DNA of 21,251 nt from Bacteroidales bacterium (GTDB taxonomy: Bacteria > Bacteroidota > Bacteroidia > Bacteroidales > UBA932). Where the stretch lies: assembly GCA_012513425.1 (NCBI GenBank), contig JAAZCF010000273.1:1-21251 (forward strand), written 5' to 3'. Each line of letters opens with the position of its first letter. Positions within the stretch are counted from its first letter, which is position 1. Positions 14,485 to 21,251 of this stretch are shown one piece after another. Below the pieces are notes generated by a model. It was given only the letters and a program-made list of their open reading frames with translations, was not told the origin of the DNA and did no database searches. Both the position numbers and the translations under genes were made by a program.

Positions 14485-15810
14485 ATGAAAAGATTCTTTC
14501 AGACATTAAAGAACATATGGAAGATAGATGAGCTTCGCAAGAGAATTCTCTATACTTTGGCATTGCTGGCAGTATTTCGTCTAGGCTGCTTTATTGTAAT
14601 CCCGGGTATAGACGCAGCTCAGTTGGCTAATCTCCAAAATCAATCATCTGAAGGCTTGCTCGGTCTACTGAACATGTTCTCAGGTGGTGCTTTTGGTAAT
14701 GCTTCTATCTTTGCATTGGGCGTTATGCCTTACATTTCTGCATCCATCGTCATCCAACTTTTGGGTGTGATGATTCCATTTTTTCAACGTCTTCAAAGAG
14801 AGGGAGAGAGTGGTCGCAGAAAGATGAATCAATATACAAGGGTACTTACAATCATTATTCTTGCAATTCAAGGTCCTGCATATGTAGCAAACCTACATGC
14901 ACAACTTCCAGCCGAGGCTTTCATTTCATCAATGCAAGGTCTTTGGTATGGCGCATTTGCAACAATAATTTTGATTGGTGGTACAATGTTCGTAATGTGG
15001 TTAGGTGAGAGAATTACAGACCGCGGCTTAGGAAATGGTATCTCCCTGATCATTATGATTGGTATTATCGCACGTCTCCCAAGTGCTCTTTGGATTGAAA
15101 TTACTGAGAAGTTTACTCAAACAACAGGTGGTATACTTATGTTTATCATTGAGTTGGTAGTTCTCTTCTTTGTGTTCATTGCAACTATTGCACTTGTTCA
15201 AGCCGTTCGTAAAGTACCTGTACAATATGCTAAACGTATCGTTGGTAACAAACAATATGGTGGTGTACGTCAATACATTCCTTTGAAGATAAATGCTGCT
15301 GGTGTTATGCCTATTATCTTCGCTCAAGCTATGATGTTGATTCCACTTCTTTTCTCAAGATTTGATGTTACCAAAGGTCTTTCAGCTGTATTGAACAATC
15401 CTGTAGGTTTCTGGTATAACTTCACCTTTGCTTTGATGGTTGTAATATTTACTTATTTCTACACCGCTATTACAGTAAATCCAACCAACATGGCTGAAGA
15501 AATGAAGAAAAATGGTGGTTTCATTCCTGGTTATAAACCTGGAAAACAAACCTCCAATTATCTAGATGCCATTATGTCACGTATTACACTCCCTGGTTCA
15601 ATTTTCTTGGCCATTGTAGCGATTCTCCCTGCATTTGCCCAACTGCTCGGTGTTAATAACCAATTTGCAAGCTTCTATGGTGGAACATCTCTGCTTATCC
15701 TTGTAGGTGTGGTATTGGATACTCTTCAGCACATTGAGAGTCATTTGCTCATGCGTCACTACGACGGACTTATGAAGACAGGTCGTCTTCAAGGACGTGC
15801 TGGAATGTAA
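14485..15810 (+). CDS. secY: Preprotein translocase subunit SecY
   Basis: A 441-residue polytopic membrane protein, the channel of the Sec translocon. It begins with a cytoplasmic segment (IWKIDELRKRILYTLALLAV), followed by the plug region with LLNMFSGGAF and GVMPYISASIVIQLL, the SecY signature. About ten membrane helices can be traced, with GERITDRGLGNGISLII and the basic loop RKVPVQYAKR. Length is typical. It lies between rplO and map, and no adenylate kinase gene follows. Confidence 0.97.
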   Translation: MKRFFQTLKNIWKIDELRKRILYTLALLAVFRLGCFIVIPGIDAAQLANLQNQSSEGLLGLLNMFSGGAFGNASIFALGVMPYISASIVIQLLGVMIPFFQRLQREGESGRRKMNQYTRVLTIIILAIQGPAYVANLHAQLPAEAFISSMQGLWYGAFATIILIGGTMFVMWLGERITDRGLGNGISLIIMIGIIARLPSALWIEITEKFTQTTGGILMFIIELVVLFFVFIATIALVQAVRKVPVQYAKRIVGNKQYGGVRQYIPLKINAAGVMPIIFAQAMMLIPLLFSRFDVTKGLSAVLNNPVGFWYNFTFALMVVIFTYFYTAITVNPTNMAEEMKKNGGFIPGYKPGKQTSNYLDAIMSRITLPGSIFLAIVAILPAFAQLLGVNNQFASFYGGTSLLILVGVVLDTLQHIESHLLMRHYDGLMKTGRLQGRAGM

Positions 15811-15831
15811 TATTGTTAAATTATTTAGAAG

Positions 15832-16599
15832 ATGATAAAAATTAAGACCGAAGAAGAAATAGCGTTGCTTAGAGAGAATGCATTAATTGTTTCTAAGACA
15901 TTAGCAGAGGTCGGCCGTCACATCGAGCCAGGTATTACTACTTTGGAACTTGATAAATTAGCGGAAACTTTTATTCGCGACAACGGCGCAGAACCAGGCT
16001 TCTTAGGTTATGGTGGATTTCCATATACCCTTTGTATTTCCGTAAATGATACTGTAGTTCATGGTTTTCCATCTGACTATAGATTAAATGAAGGAGATAT
16101 TGTATCTTTGGATTGCGGAACTACTTATAAAGGGTTAAATGGAGATTCGGCATACACCTTCCCAGTAGGGCAGATAAGTGCTGAAGATCAAGCATTGCTT
16201 GATGCAACAAAAGCATCGCTCTATAAAGGAATTGAGCAAGCCGTAGCCGGTGCGCGCATCGGTGATATTGGCTTTGCAATTCAGTCCTACACAGAGAATC
16301 TTGGCTACTCAGTAGTAAGAGAACTTGTAGGTCACGGAATTGGACATCATCTTCACGAAAGTCCTGAAGTTCCAAACTATGGACGCAGAGGGAAAGGAGT
16401 GAAGTTGTCAGAGAACATGGTCATCTGCATTGAGCCGATGATTAACCAAGGTGTTAAGGATGTCTATCTTGACGATAATGGATGGGCAGTTTACACCGCT
16501 GACCATAAAAAGTCAGCTCATTTTGAGTTGACGGTAGCCATAAGGAAAGGGCACCCTGATATTTTATCGACTTTTGAATTTATCGAAAATAACAAATAA
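15832..16599 (+). CDS. map: Methionine aminopeptidase, type I
   Basis: A 255-residue pita-bread-fold enzyme that removes the initiator methionine from nascent proteins. All five metal ligands are present at Asp94, Asp105, His168, Glu201 and Glu232, and the substrate-binding His77 is in VHGFPS, each offset by two or three from E. coli. There is no N-terminal zinc-finger extension. It lies between secY and infA in the ribosomal operon, the usual place in Bacteroidota. The start MIKIKTEEEI matches family members. Confidence 0.96.
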   Translation: MIKIKTEEEIALLRENALIVSKTLAEVGRHIEPGITTLELDKLAETFIRDNGAEPGFLGYGGFPYTLCISVNDTVVHGFPSDYRLNEGDIVSLDCGTTYKGLNGDSAYTFPVGQISAEDQALLDATKASLYKGIEQAVAGARIGDIGFAIQSYTENLGYSVVRELVGHGIGHHLHESPEVPNYGRRGKGVKLSENMVICIEPMINQGVKDVYLDDNGWAVYTADHKKSAHFELTVAIRKGHPDILSTFEFIENNK

Positions 16600-16618
16600 G
16601 CACTACGGAATATAATTT

Positions 16619-16837
16619 ATGCCAAAACAGTCATCAATTGAGAAAGAAGGTACAATAATCGAAGCGTTATCAAATGCGATGTTTAAAGTCGAGCTTGATA
16701 ATGGTCATGTGATAGTTGCACACATATCTGGAAAAATGCGAATGCACTATATCAGAATACTCCCGGGTGATAAGGTTCGAGTTGAAATGTCTCCGTATGA
16801 TTTGACAAAGGGTAGAATATCCTTCAGATATAAATAA
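16619..16837 (+). CDS. infA: Translation initiation factor IF-1
   Basis: A 72-residue OB-fold factor that occupies the 30S A site during initiation. It contains IEKEGTIIEALSNAMFKVEL, GHVIVAHISGKMRMHYIRI and the ending SPYDLTKGRISFRYK, the full IF-1 pattern at the standard length. It sits between map and rpmJ. Confidence 0.97.
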   Translation: MPKQSSIEKEGTIIEALSNAMFKVELDNGHVIVAHISGKMRMHYIRILPGDKVRVEMSPYDLTKGRISFRYK

Positions 16838-16853
16838 ATAAATACTTACAAAA

Positions 16854-16967
16854 ATGAAAGTTAAAACATCCATCAAGAAGCGTAGTGAGGATTGTAAAAT
16901 CGTTAAGCGCAAAGGCCGCTTGTATGTTATTTGCAAAAAGAATCCAAAGTTCAAAATGCGCCAATGA
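16854..16967 (+). CDS. rpmJ: Ribosomal protein L36, C- form
   Basis: A 37-residue 50S protein beginning MKVKTSIKKRSEDCKIVKRK and ending KNPKFKMRQ. The zinc-ribbon ligands of classic L36 (three Cys, one His) are only half retained: Cys14 and Cys27 are present, but the first Cys is Ser11 and the His is Phe33. It is therefore likely zinc-free, as in other Bacteroidota, and one residue shorter than the usual 38. It lies between infA and rpsM, as expected. Confidence 0.93.
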   Translation: MKVKTSIKKRSEDCKIVKRKGRLYVICKKNPKFKMRQ

Positions 16968-17011
16968 TAATTTTATTGATTTGTAAAAACATAAATAATT
17001 AAATTAAAAAT

Positions 17012-17389
17012 ATGGCACGTATAGCCGGAGTTGATTTACCAAAAAACAAGCGTGGAGTTATAGGTTTGACCTATATCTTCGGTATCGGTCGTAGCTCATC
17101 ACAGAAAATATTGGGTGAGCTTAACATTGATGAAAGCATCAAGGTTAAAGATTGGAATGACGACCAAATTGCAGCAATTCGTGGAAAAATTGCTGAAGAG
17201 TACAAGATTGAAGGCGAGCTTCGTTCTTCAGTACAAATGAATATTAAACGAATGATGGATATAGGATGCTATCGCGGTATCCGCCATCGTCTCGGTCTTC
17301 CAGTTCGTGGACAAAGCACAAAGAACAATGCTCGTACACGTAAAGGTCGTAAGAAGACTGTAGCTAACAAGAAGAAAGCAACTAAATAG
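17012..17389 (+). CDS. rpsM: Ribosomal protein S13
   Basis: A 125-residue 30S head protein that contacts the P-site tRNA and L5. It begins MARIAGVDLPKNKRGVIGLT and contains YIFGIGRSSSQKIL and GIRHRLGLPVRGQ, then a basic C-terminal tail (NNARTRKGRKKTVANKKKATK in part). It is preceded by a 44-base A/T-rich gap with no Shine-Dalgarno. Its TAG stop begins the Shine-Dalgarno of rpsK. Confidence 0.97.
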   Translation: MARIAGVDLPKNKRGVIGLTYIFGIGRSSSQKILGELNIDESIKVKDWNDDQIAAIRGKIAEEYKIEGELRSSVQMNIKRMMDIGCYRGIRHRLGLPVRGQSTKNNARTRKGRKKTVANKKKATK

Positions 17390-17393
17390 GAGA
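17388..17393 (+). promoter_or_regulatory. Shine-Dalgarno for rpsK
   Basis: AGGAGA starts within the rpsM TAG stop (17387-17389), with eight bases between it and the rpsK ATG at 17402. Confidence 0.65.
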
Positions 17394-17401
17394 CTTGAAT
17401 T

Positions 17402-17791
17402 ATGGCAAAAAAAGCAACATCAACCAAAAAGAGAGTTGTCAAAGTCGATGCCTATGGTCAAGCCCATATTGCATCTACTTTCAACAATGTTATCGTTACT
17501 CTTACCAACAGCACAGGCCAAACAATCAGCTGGTCATCAGCTGGTAAAATGGGCTTCAGAGGTTCAAAGAAGAACACTCCATATGCAGCTCAGGTAGCAG
17601 CTCAGGACGCAGCCAAAGTGGCTTATGATCTTGGCCTTCGTAAAATAAAGGCTTATGTAAAAGGACCAGGTGCAGGTCGTGAATCTGCAATTCGTACTCT
17701 TCACGGAGCGGGTATTGAAGTTACAGAAATTATTGACGTAACTCCACTTCCACATAATGGATGCCGCCCTAAAGGCCGTCGTAGAGTATAA
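17402..17791 (+). CDS. rpsK: Ribosomal protein S11
   Basis: A 129-residue 30S platform protein near the mRNA exit, where the Shine-Dalgarno helix sits. The core has AHIASTFNNVIVTLTNSTG, SSAGKMGFRGSKKNTPYAAQ, and the C-terminal DVTPLPHNGCRPKGRRRV signature. Length is standard. Confidence 0.97.
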   Translation: MAKKATSTKKRVVKVDAYGQAHIASTFNNVIVTLTNSTGQTISWSSAGKMGFRGSKKNTPYAAQVAAQDAAKVAYDLGLRKIKAYVKGPGAGRESAIRTLHGAGIEVTEIIDVTPLPHNGCRPKGRRRV

Positions 17792-17823
17792 ACATGTTTA
17801 ATTTTTAAAAAAGGAATTAGAAT

Positions 17824-18429
17824 ATGGCAAGATATACTGGGCCTAAAACCAAAATAGCCCGCAAATTTGGCGAACCTATCTATGGACCTGACAAATACCT
17901 AGAGAAAAGAAATTATCCTCCAGGACAACATGGTCTAGCAAAGAAACGCAAAAAAACTTCTGAGTATGGTACTCAGTTGGCTGAAAAGCAAAAAGTTAAA
18001 TATACTTACGGAGTTCTTGAGAGACAATTCCGCAAGATGTATGAAAAGGCAGCTAGAATGAAAGGACGTACAGGTGAAAATCTTATCCTTCTTCTTGAGT
18101 CTCGTATTGACAATCTAGTTTATCGCATGGGTATTGCCCCTAGCCGTCCAGCTGCTCGTCAGTTGGTAAGTCATTGTCATATAACCCGTAATGGTGAAAT
18201 CTGTAATGTGCCATCAACAATCGTAAGACCTGGTGATGTCATAGCAGTTCGCGAACGTTCAAAGAGTCTTGAAGTTGTTCAAGATAGCCTTTCACGTGGT
18301 AATAATAAATTTTCTTGGATTGAATGGAACAGTGAGAAATGTGCAGGTAAATTCCTGAACGTTCCTGAGCGTACTGAAATCCCTGAAACAATAAACGAAC
18401 AACTTATCGTCGAGTTGTACTCTAAGTAG
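17824..18429 (+). CDS. rpsD: Ribosomal protein S4, zinc-free form
   Basis: A 201-residue 16S rRNA-binding assembly protein. It begins MARYTGPKTKIARKFGEPIY without the zinc-binding cysteines of the C+ type. The S4 RNA-binding domain is visible as ESRIDNLVYRMGIAPSRPAARQLVSH. In E. coli, S4 autoregulates the alpha operon. The upstream gap has a weak AAGGAA but no strong Shine-Dalgarno. Confidence 0.97.
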   Translation: MARYTGPKTKIARKFGEPIYGPDKYLEKRNYPPGQHGLAKKRKKTSEYGTQLAEKQKVKYTYGVLERQFRKMYEKAARMKGRTGENLILLLESRIDNLVYRMGIAPSRPAARQLVSHCHITRNGEICNVPSTIVRPGDVIAVRERSKSLEVVQDSLSRGNNKFSWIEWNSEKCAGKFLNVPERTEIPETINEQLIVELYSK

Positions 18430-18473
18430 TAGCTTGCTTTAAGGCATTAACACTAATATAATTCGCAATTATT

Positions 18474-19472
18474 ATGGCAATTTTAGCATTTCAAAAACCC
18501 GATAAGGTCTTAATGCTCGATGCAACCGAAACTTTTGGTCGTTTCGAATTCAGTCCTCTTGAACCTGGATACGCAACAACCATTGGAAACGCGCTTCGTC
18601 GCATTCTGCTATCTTCATTGGAAGGTTTTGCTATCACTTCCATTCGCATCGAAGGTGTCGCTCATGAGTTTGACACAATTCCAGGTGTGATTGAAAGTGT
18701 AGTAGACATCGTTCTCAATCTTAAACAAGTTCGCTTAAAGAGAATGATTGAGGATGAAGAGAGCGAAAGTGCAACGGTTACTGTTAGTGGAAAGCAAGAA
18801 TTCACTGCTGCCGATCTTTCTAAGAGTCTTCAGTCATTCACTGTCCTCAACCCTGATCTTCACATTTGTACTATGGAGCCAAGCGTAAAAATCGTTATGG
18901 ATTTTACAATCGGTAAAGGTAGTGGTTATGTTCCTTCAGATGAGAATAAAGTAGACAATGCACCTATAGATACTATAGCTATTGATTCTATCTTTACTCC
19001 TATCAAGAATGTAAACTTTGCAAGAGAAGATTGTCGTGTTGAGCAAAAGACTGACTATGAAAAGCTCATTCTTGAAATTACAACTGACGGTTCGATCCAT
19101 CCTAAAGATGCCTTGAAAGAGGCTGCCAAGATACTTATCTACCATTTCATGCTGTTCTCAGATGAAAAGATAACTCTTGAAGCTCCTGTTGAGGTTGAAA
19201 ACAAAGAACTTGATGAGGAGTCACTTCGTATGCGTCATCTCTTATTGACAAAACTATCTGATATGGAACTTTCTGTTCGCGCTCTCAATTGCTTGAAAGC
19301 TGCAAACATTGAGACCTTTGCAGATTTAGTTTCTCATCAGAGATCAGAGCTTATGAAGTTCCGTAACTTTGGTAAGAAATCTCTCAATGAGATTGACTTA
19401 TTGGTTGATAGACTCAAACTTAACTTTGGAATGGATATTACTAATTACAACATCGATATAAAAGAACAATAG
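18474..19472 (+). CDS. rpoA: RNA polymerase alpha subunit
   Basis: A 332-residue protein with both domains. The N-terminal dimerisation domain (about 1-230) includes FEFSPLEPGYATTIGNALRR and LEGFAITSIRIEGVAHEF. The C-terminal domain (about 255-332) has LSVRALNCLKAANIETFADLV and FGKKSLNEIDLLVDRL, the helix-hairpin-helix fold that contacts DNA and activators. It lies between rpsD and rplQ, three bases before the latter. Confidence 0.97.
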   Translation: MAILAFQKPDKVLMLDATETFGRFEFSPLEPGYATTIGNALRRILLSSLEGFAITSIRIEGVAHEFDTIPGVIESVVDIVLNLKQVRLKRMIEDEESESATVTVSGKQEFTAADLSKSLQSFTVLNPDLHICTMEPSVKIVMDFTIGKGSGYVPSDENKVDNAPIDTIAIDSIFTPIKNVNFAREDCRVEQKTDYEKLILEITTDGSIHPKDALKEAAKILIYHFMLFSDEKITLEAPVEVENKELDEESLRMRHLLLTKLSDMELSVRALNCLKAANIETFADLVSHQRSELMKFRNFGKKSLNEIDLLVDRLKLNFGMDITNYNIDIKEQ

Positions 19473-19475
19473 AAT

Positions 19476-19970
19476 ATGAGACATAACAAGGCAATAAATC
19501 ACTTGGGTCGTCAAAGCGGTCATCGCAAAGCTTTGCTGGCAAACTTGGCTAGTTCATTGATTCTCAACAAAAGAATTGAGACAACTTTAGCCAAAGCCAA
19601 AGCATTGAGAACATATGTTGAACCACTTCTTACTAAGGCTAAAGACGATTCAACACACTCACGCCGTGTAGTTTTCAGCTATCTCAAACAAAAAGAAGCT
19701 ATTAGCGAACTTTTCCGAGTTATTGCTCCGAAAATTGCTGATCGTCCAGGTGGATACACTCGTATCCTGAAGACAGGTTTCCGTCAGGGTGACGCTGCTG
19801 ACATGGCATTGATAGAATTGGTTGATTTCAATGAGGCTGCTCTTGCTTCTACTCTTAAGAAAGATGCGAAGAAAGCTTCTACTCGCCGTTCATCTAAAAA
19901 AGCTGCTGCAAAACCAGCTGAAGCTCCTGCTAAAGAGGCTGCTGCTGTTGAAGCTCCAGTTACTGAATAG
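19476..19970 (+). CDS. rplQ: Ribosomal protein L17 with Ala/Lys-rich tail
   Basis: A 164-residue L17. The family core (about 1-120) contains RHNKAINHLGRQSGHRKALL, RIETTLAKAKALRTYVEPLL and YTRILKTGFRQGDAADMALIE. The remaining 40 or so residues form a low-complexity Ala, Lys, Pro and Glu tail, longer than E. coli L17 (127) but typical of Bacteroidota. It is the last gene of the operon; a strong terminator begins about 20 bases after its stop. Confidence 0.96.
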   Translation: MRHNKAINHLGRQSGHRKALLANLASSLILNKRIETTLAKAKALRTYVEPLLTKAKDDSTHSRRVVFSYLKQKEAISELFRVIAPKIADRPGGYTRILKTGFRQGDAADMALIELVDFNEAALASTLKKDAKKASTRRSSKKAAAKPAEAPAKEAAAVEAPVTE

Positions 19971-19991
19971 TATTTACTTTACCGATAAAAG

Positions 19992-20018
19992 GCCGGTCAC
20001 TTTGTGGTCGGCTTTTTT
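19992..20018 (+). terminator. Intrinsic terminator of the ribosomal operon
   Basis: GCCGGTCAC (19992-20000) pairs with GTGGTCGGC (20004-20012) around a TTT loop: nine pairs with two G-T. A run of six T follows (20013-20018). AAAAG before the stem can extend the pairing with the T-run. Confidence 0.9.
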
Positions 20019-20030
20019 AATATTTTGGAC

Positions 20031-20933
20031 ATGTACCATAATTTATCACATATAGCTTCTCAGATTGGTTTTGCTGATTTTGGTGCAGCTCCAATCAAAT
20101 CATTAACCCAGCACACTCAAAGGCTCAAAACATATCTTGAGCATAATTACAATGCTGGTATGAGTTATTTGGAGAAAAACATTGATAAAAGAGATAATCC
20201 TGCTCTGTTGCTTGGTGACGATTGTAGTAATGGCACCATCTTTTGTTTTGTAGTGCCATATTCAAGGGCTGTAGATGGCACTCCAGTTGCTTCTTTTGCC
20301 CTAGGCATAGATTATCATAGTGTGATTAAACAAAGACTACGCATTTTTTGTAGTCAAATACCACTCAACTCAGTTCATTTCAGAGTTTTTACAGATAGTG
20401 CACCGATTTTTGAGAGGGCATGGGCTGTGGAGTGTGGTTTAGGCTTTTGGGGTTGCAATAATTTCTTTATAAGTGAGAAAGTTGGACTGAGATGTCTCCT
20501 CGGTATAATTATTACTGACATTGATTATAGTTTGATCGATTGCGAAGAACTACGGATAAAAAAGGCTTCTGTCAAAACAGATTGTGGGCATTGTGGTAAT
20601 TGCATCAGCAAATGTCCCACTGGTGCTTTAGTTAAGCCTTTTTGTATTGATGCACGCAAATGTATTAGCTATCTTACCATTGAAGATAAGACTCTATACT
20701 CAGAAAAACCTATATCTTTCGAAAAGAATATTTTTGGCTGTGAAGCATGCCTGAGAGCCTGTCCTTGGGATAAAGAAGCTGATGTTTGGCCTGAATTAAT
20801 TGAGAATAAAGACTTAATAGAGGGCATGAGTATTGCAGATTGGCAGTCACTTACTGAGCAAGAATGGCTAAAGTATTTTAAAGATAGTTCTTTATCTCGC
20901 TGCGGTCTGAAGAAAATCAAGAACAATTGTTAA
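20031..20933 (+). CDS. queG: Epoxyqueuosine reductase
   Basis: A 300-residue cobalamin and iron-sulfur enzyme that reduces epoxyqueuosine to queuosine in tRNA. Two [4Fe-4S] motifs are complete: Cys185, 188, 191, 195 and Cys211, 237, 240, 244. Asp122 in FTDSAPIFER is the likely catalytic residue. The usual G-L-G-W-x-G-K-N motif reads GLGFWGCNN, with Cys142 in place of lysine. It lacks the C-terminal HEAT-like part of E. coli QueG (379 residues). The ATG at 20031 is chosen because a GTG start at 20004 would lie inside the terminator stem. It is followed directly by tgt. Confidence 0.92.
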   Translation: MYHNLSHIASQIGFADFGAAPIKSLTQHTQRLKTYLEHNYNAGMSYLEKNIDKRDNPALLLGDDCSNGTIFCFVVPYSRAVDGTPVASFALGIDYHSVIKQRLRIFCSQIPLNSVHFRVFTDSAPIFERAWAVECGLGFWGCNNFFISEKVGLRCLLGIIITDIDYSLIDCEELRIKKASVKTDCGHCGNCISKCPTGALVKPFCIDARKCISYLTIEDKTLYSEKPISFEKNIFGCEACLRACPWDKEADVWPELIENKDLIEGMSIADWQSLTEQEWLKYFKDSSLSRCGLKKIKNNC

Positions 20934-20938
20934 CTTTG
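20931..20938 (+). promoter_or_regulatory. Possible -7 element of tgt
   Basis: TAACTTTG matches TAnnTTTG perfectly and overlaps the queG stop codon. It lies seven bases before the tgt ATG, so a transcript from it would be leaderless or nearly so. No -33 TTTG is seen, so this may be chance. Confidence 0.3.
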
Positions 20939-20944
20939 TTTCTT

Positions 20945-21251
20945 ATGCAATTTCGATTTACAAATATAGATTCTGGTAGTAATGCAAGAGCTGGTATTAT
21001 CACTACCGACCATGGAGAAATCAAGACTCCTATTTTTATGCCGGTTGGTACAGTAGGCTCTGTAAAAGGCATTTATCATCGCGATTTGAAGGATGATATT
21101 AAAGCCCAGATCATCTTGGGTAATACCTACCACTTATATTTGCGTCCCGGTTTGGATACGCTCAAAGCAGCTGGGGGACTTCATAAATTTATATCTTGGG
21201 ACAAGCCAATTCTTACAGATAGTGGAGGGTTTCAAGTGTTCAGTCTTAGCC
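20945..21251 (+). CDS. tgt: Queuine/preQ1 tRNA-ribosyltransferase, N-terminal part
   Basis: The first 102 residues of Tgt, cut by the window edge. It has MPVGTVGSVKGI, ILGNTYHLYLRPG and TDSGGFQVFS; Asp92 corresponds to the conserved active-site aspartate that recognises the base. The enzyme exchanges guanine 34 of GUN-anticodon tRNAs for preQ1. It starts 11 bases after queG, so two enzymes of one pathway are adjacent. Confidence 0.95.
   Translation, partial: MQFRFTNIDSGSNARAGIITTDHGEIKTPIFMPVGTVGSVKGIYHRDLKDDIKAQIILGNTYHLYLRPGLDTLKAAGGLHKFISWDKPILTDSGGFQVFSLS

Noticed and set aside
18430..18473. Shared TTAAGGCATT string in the rpoA and rplP upstream regions
   Set aside because: A ten-base A/T-rich match without shared position or structure is easily chance.
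20004..20030. GTG start for queG
   Set aside because: It lies inside the terminator stem of the ribosomal operon; the ATG at 20031 gives the normal QueG start.

Overview
The window looks like a chromosomal housekeeping region from a low-GC member of the Bacteroidales (Bacteroidota). Supporting signs are the TAnnTTTG type -7 promoter elements, the general scarcity of Shine-Dalgarno sequences, proteins of Bacteroidota-restricted families (DUF4294, DUF4270, DUF3098, and a short protein with only a GT5 N-terminal domain), and the C- (zinc-free) forms of S14, S4 and L36. I see no mobile element, CRISPR array, tRNA or rRNA. Nearly every base is explained by conserved genes, and no gap without a gene exceeds 160 bases.

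Layout. (1) 1-1160, plus strand: the end of a flippase-like membrane protein and a sugar-phosphate nucleotidyltransferase, joined by an ATGA overlap. (2) 1177-2662, minus strand: fabF and acpP (fatty acid synthesis). They diverge from purN and a DUF4294 secreted protein (2753-4083, plus) across a short region with two overlapping promoters. (3) 4086-6429, minus: a DUF4270 lipoprotein and a GT5-like protein annotated in relatives as glycogen synthase. They diverge from an envelope operon, ftsX - DUF3098 - uppP - lpxH (6511-9200, plus), across an inverted repeat made of two head-to-head -7 elements. (4) 9248-20018, plus: a ribosomal protein operon with its own promoter, rplP rpmC rpsQ rplN rplX rplE rpsN rpsH rplF rplR rpsE rpmD rplO secY map infA rpmJ rpsM rpsK rpsD rpoA rplQ, closed by a strong intrinsic terminator. 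(5) 20031 to the window end, plus: queG and the start of tgt, both in the queuosine tRNA modification pathway.

The most unusual points are as follows. The S10/spc ribosomal cluster starts at rplP: rpsJ through rpsC are absent upstream and lpxH stands in their place, so the normally inseparable rpsC-rplP junction is broken and rplP has gained a textbook promoter and a structured leader. Five genes inside the operon carry strong Shine-Dalgarno sequences, one matching ten bases, although Bacteroidota rarely use them, and four of these five begin on a TAG stop triplet. Smaller oddities are a 9-bp in-frame tandem repeat in the DUF4270 lipoprotein, loss of the substrate-binding motif in the GT5-like protein, and a substitution in a conserved QueG motif. 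I do not see an undescribed multi-gene system.
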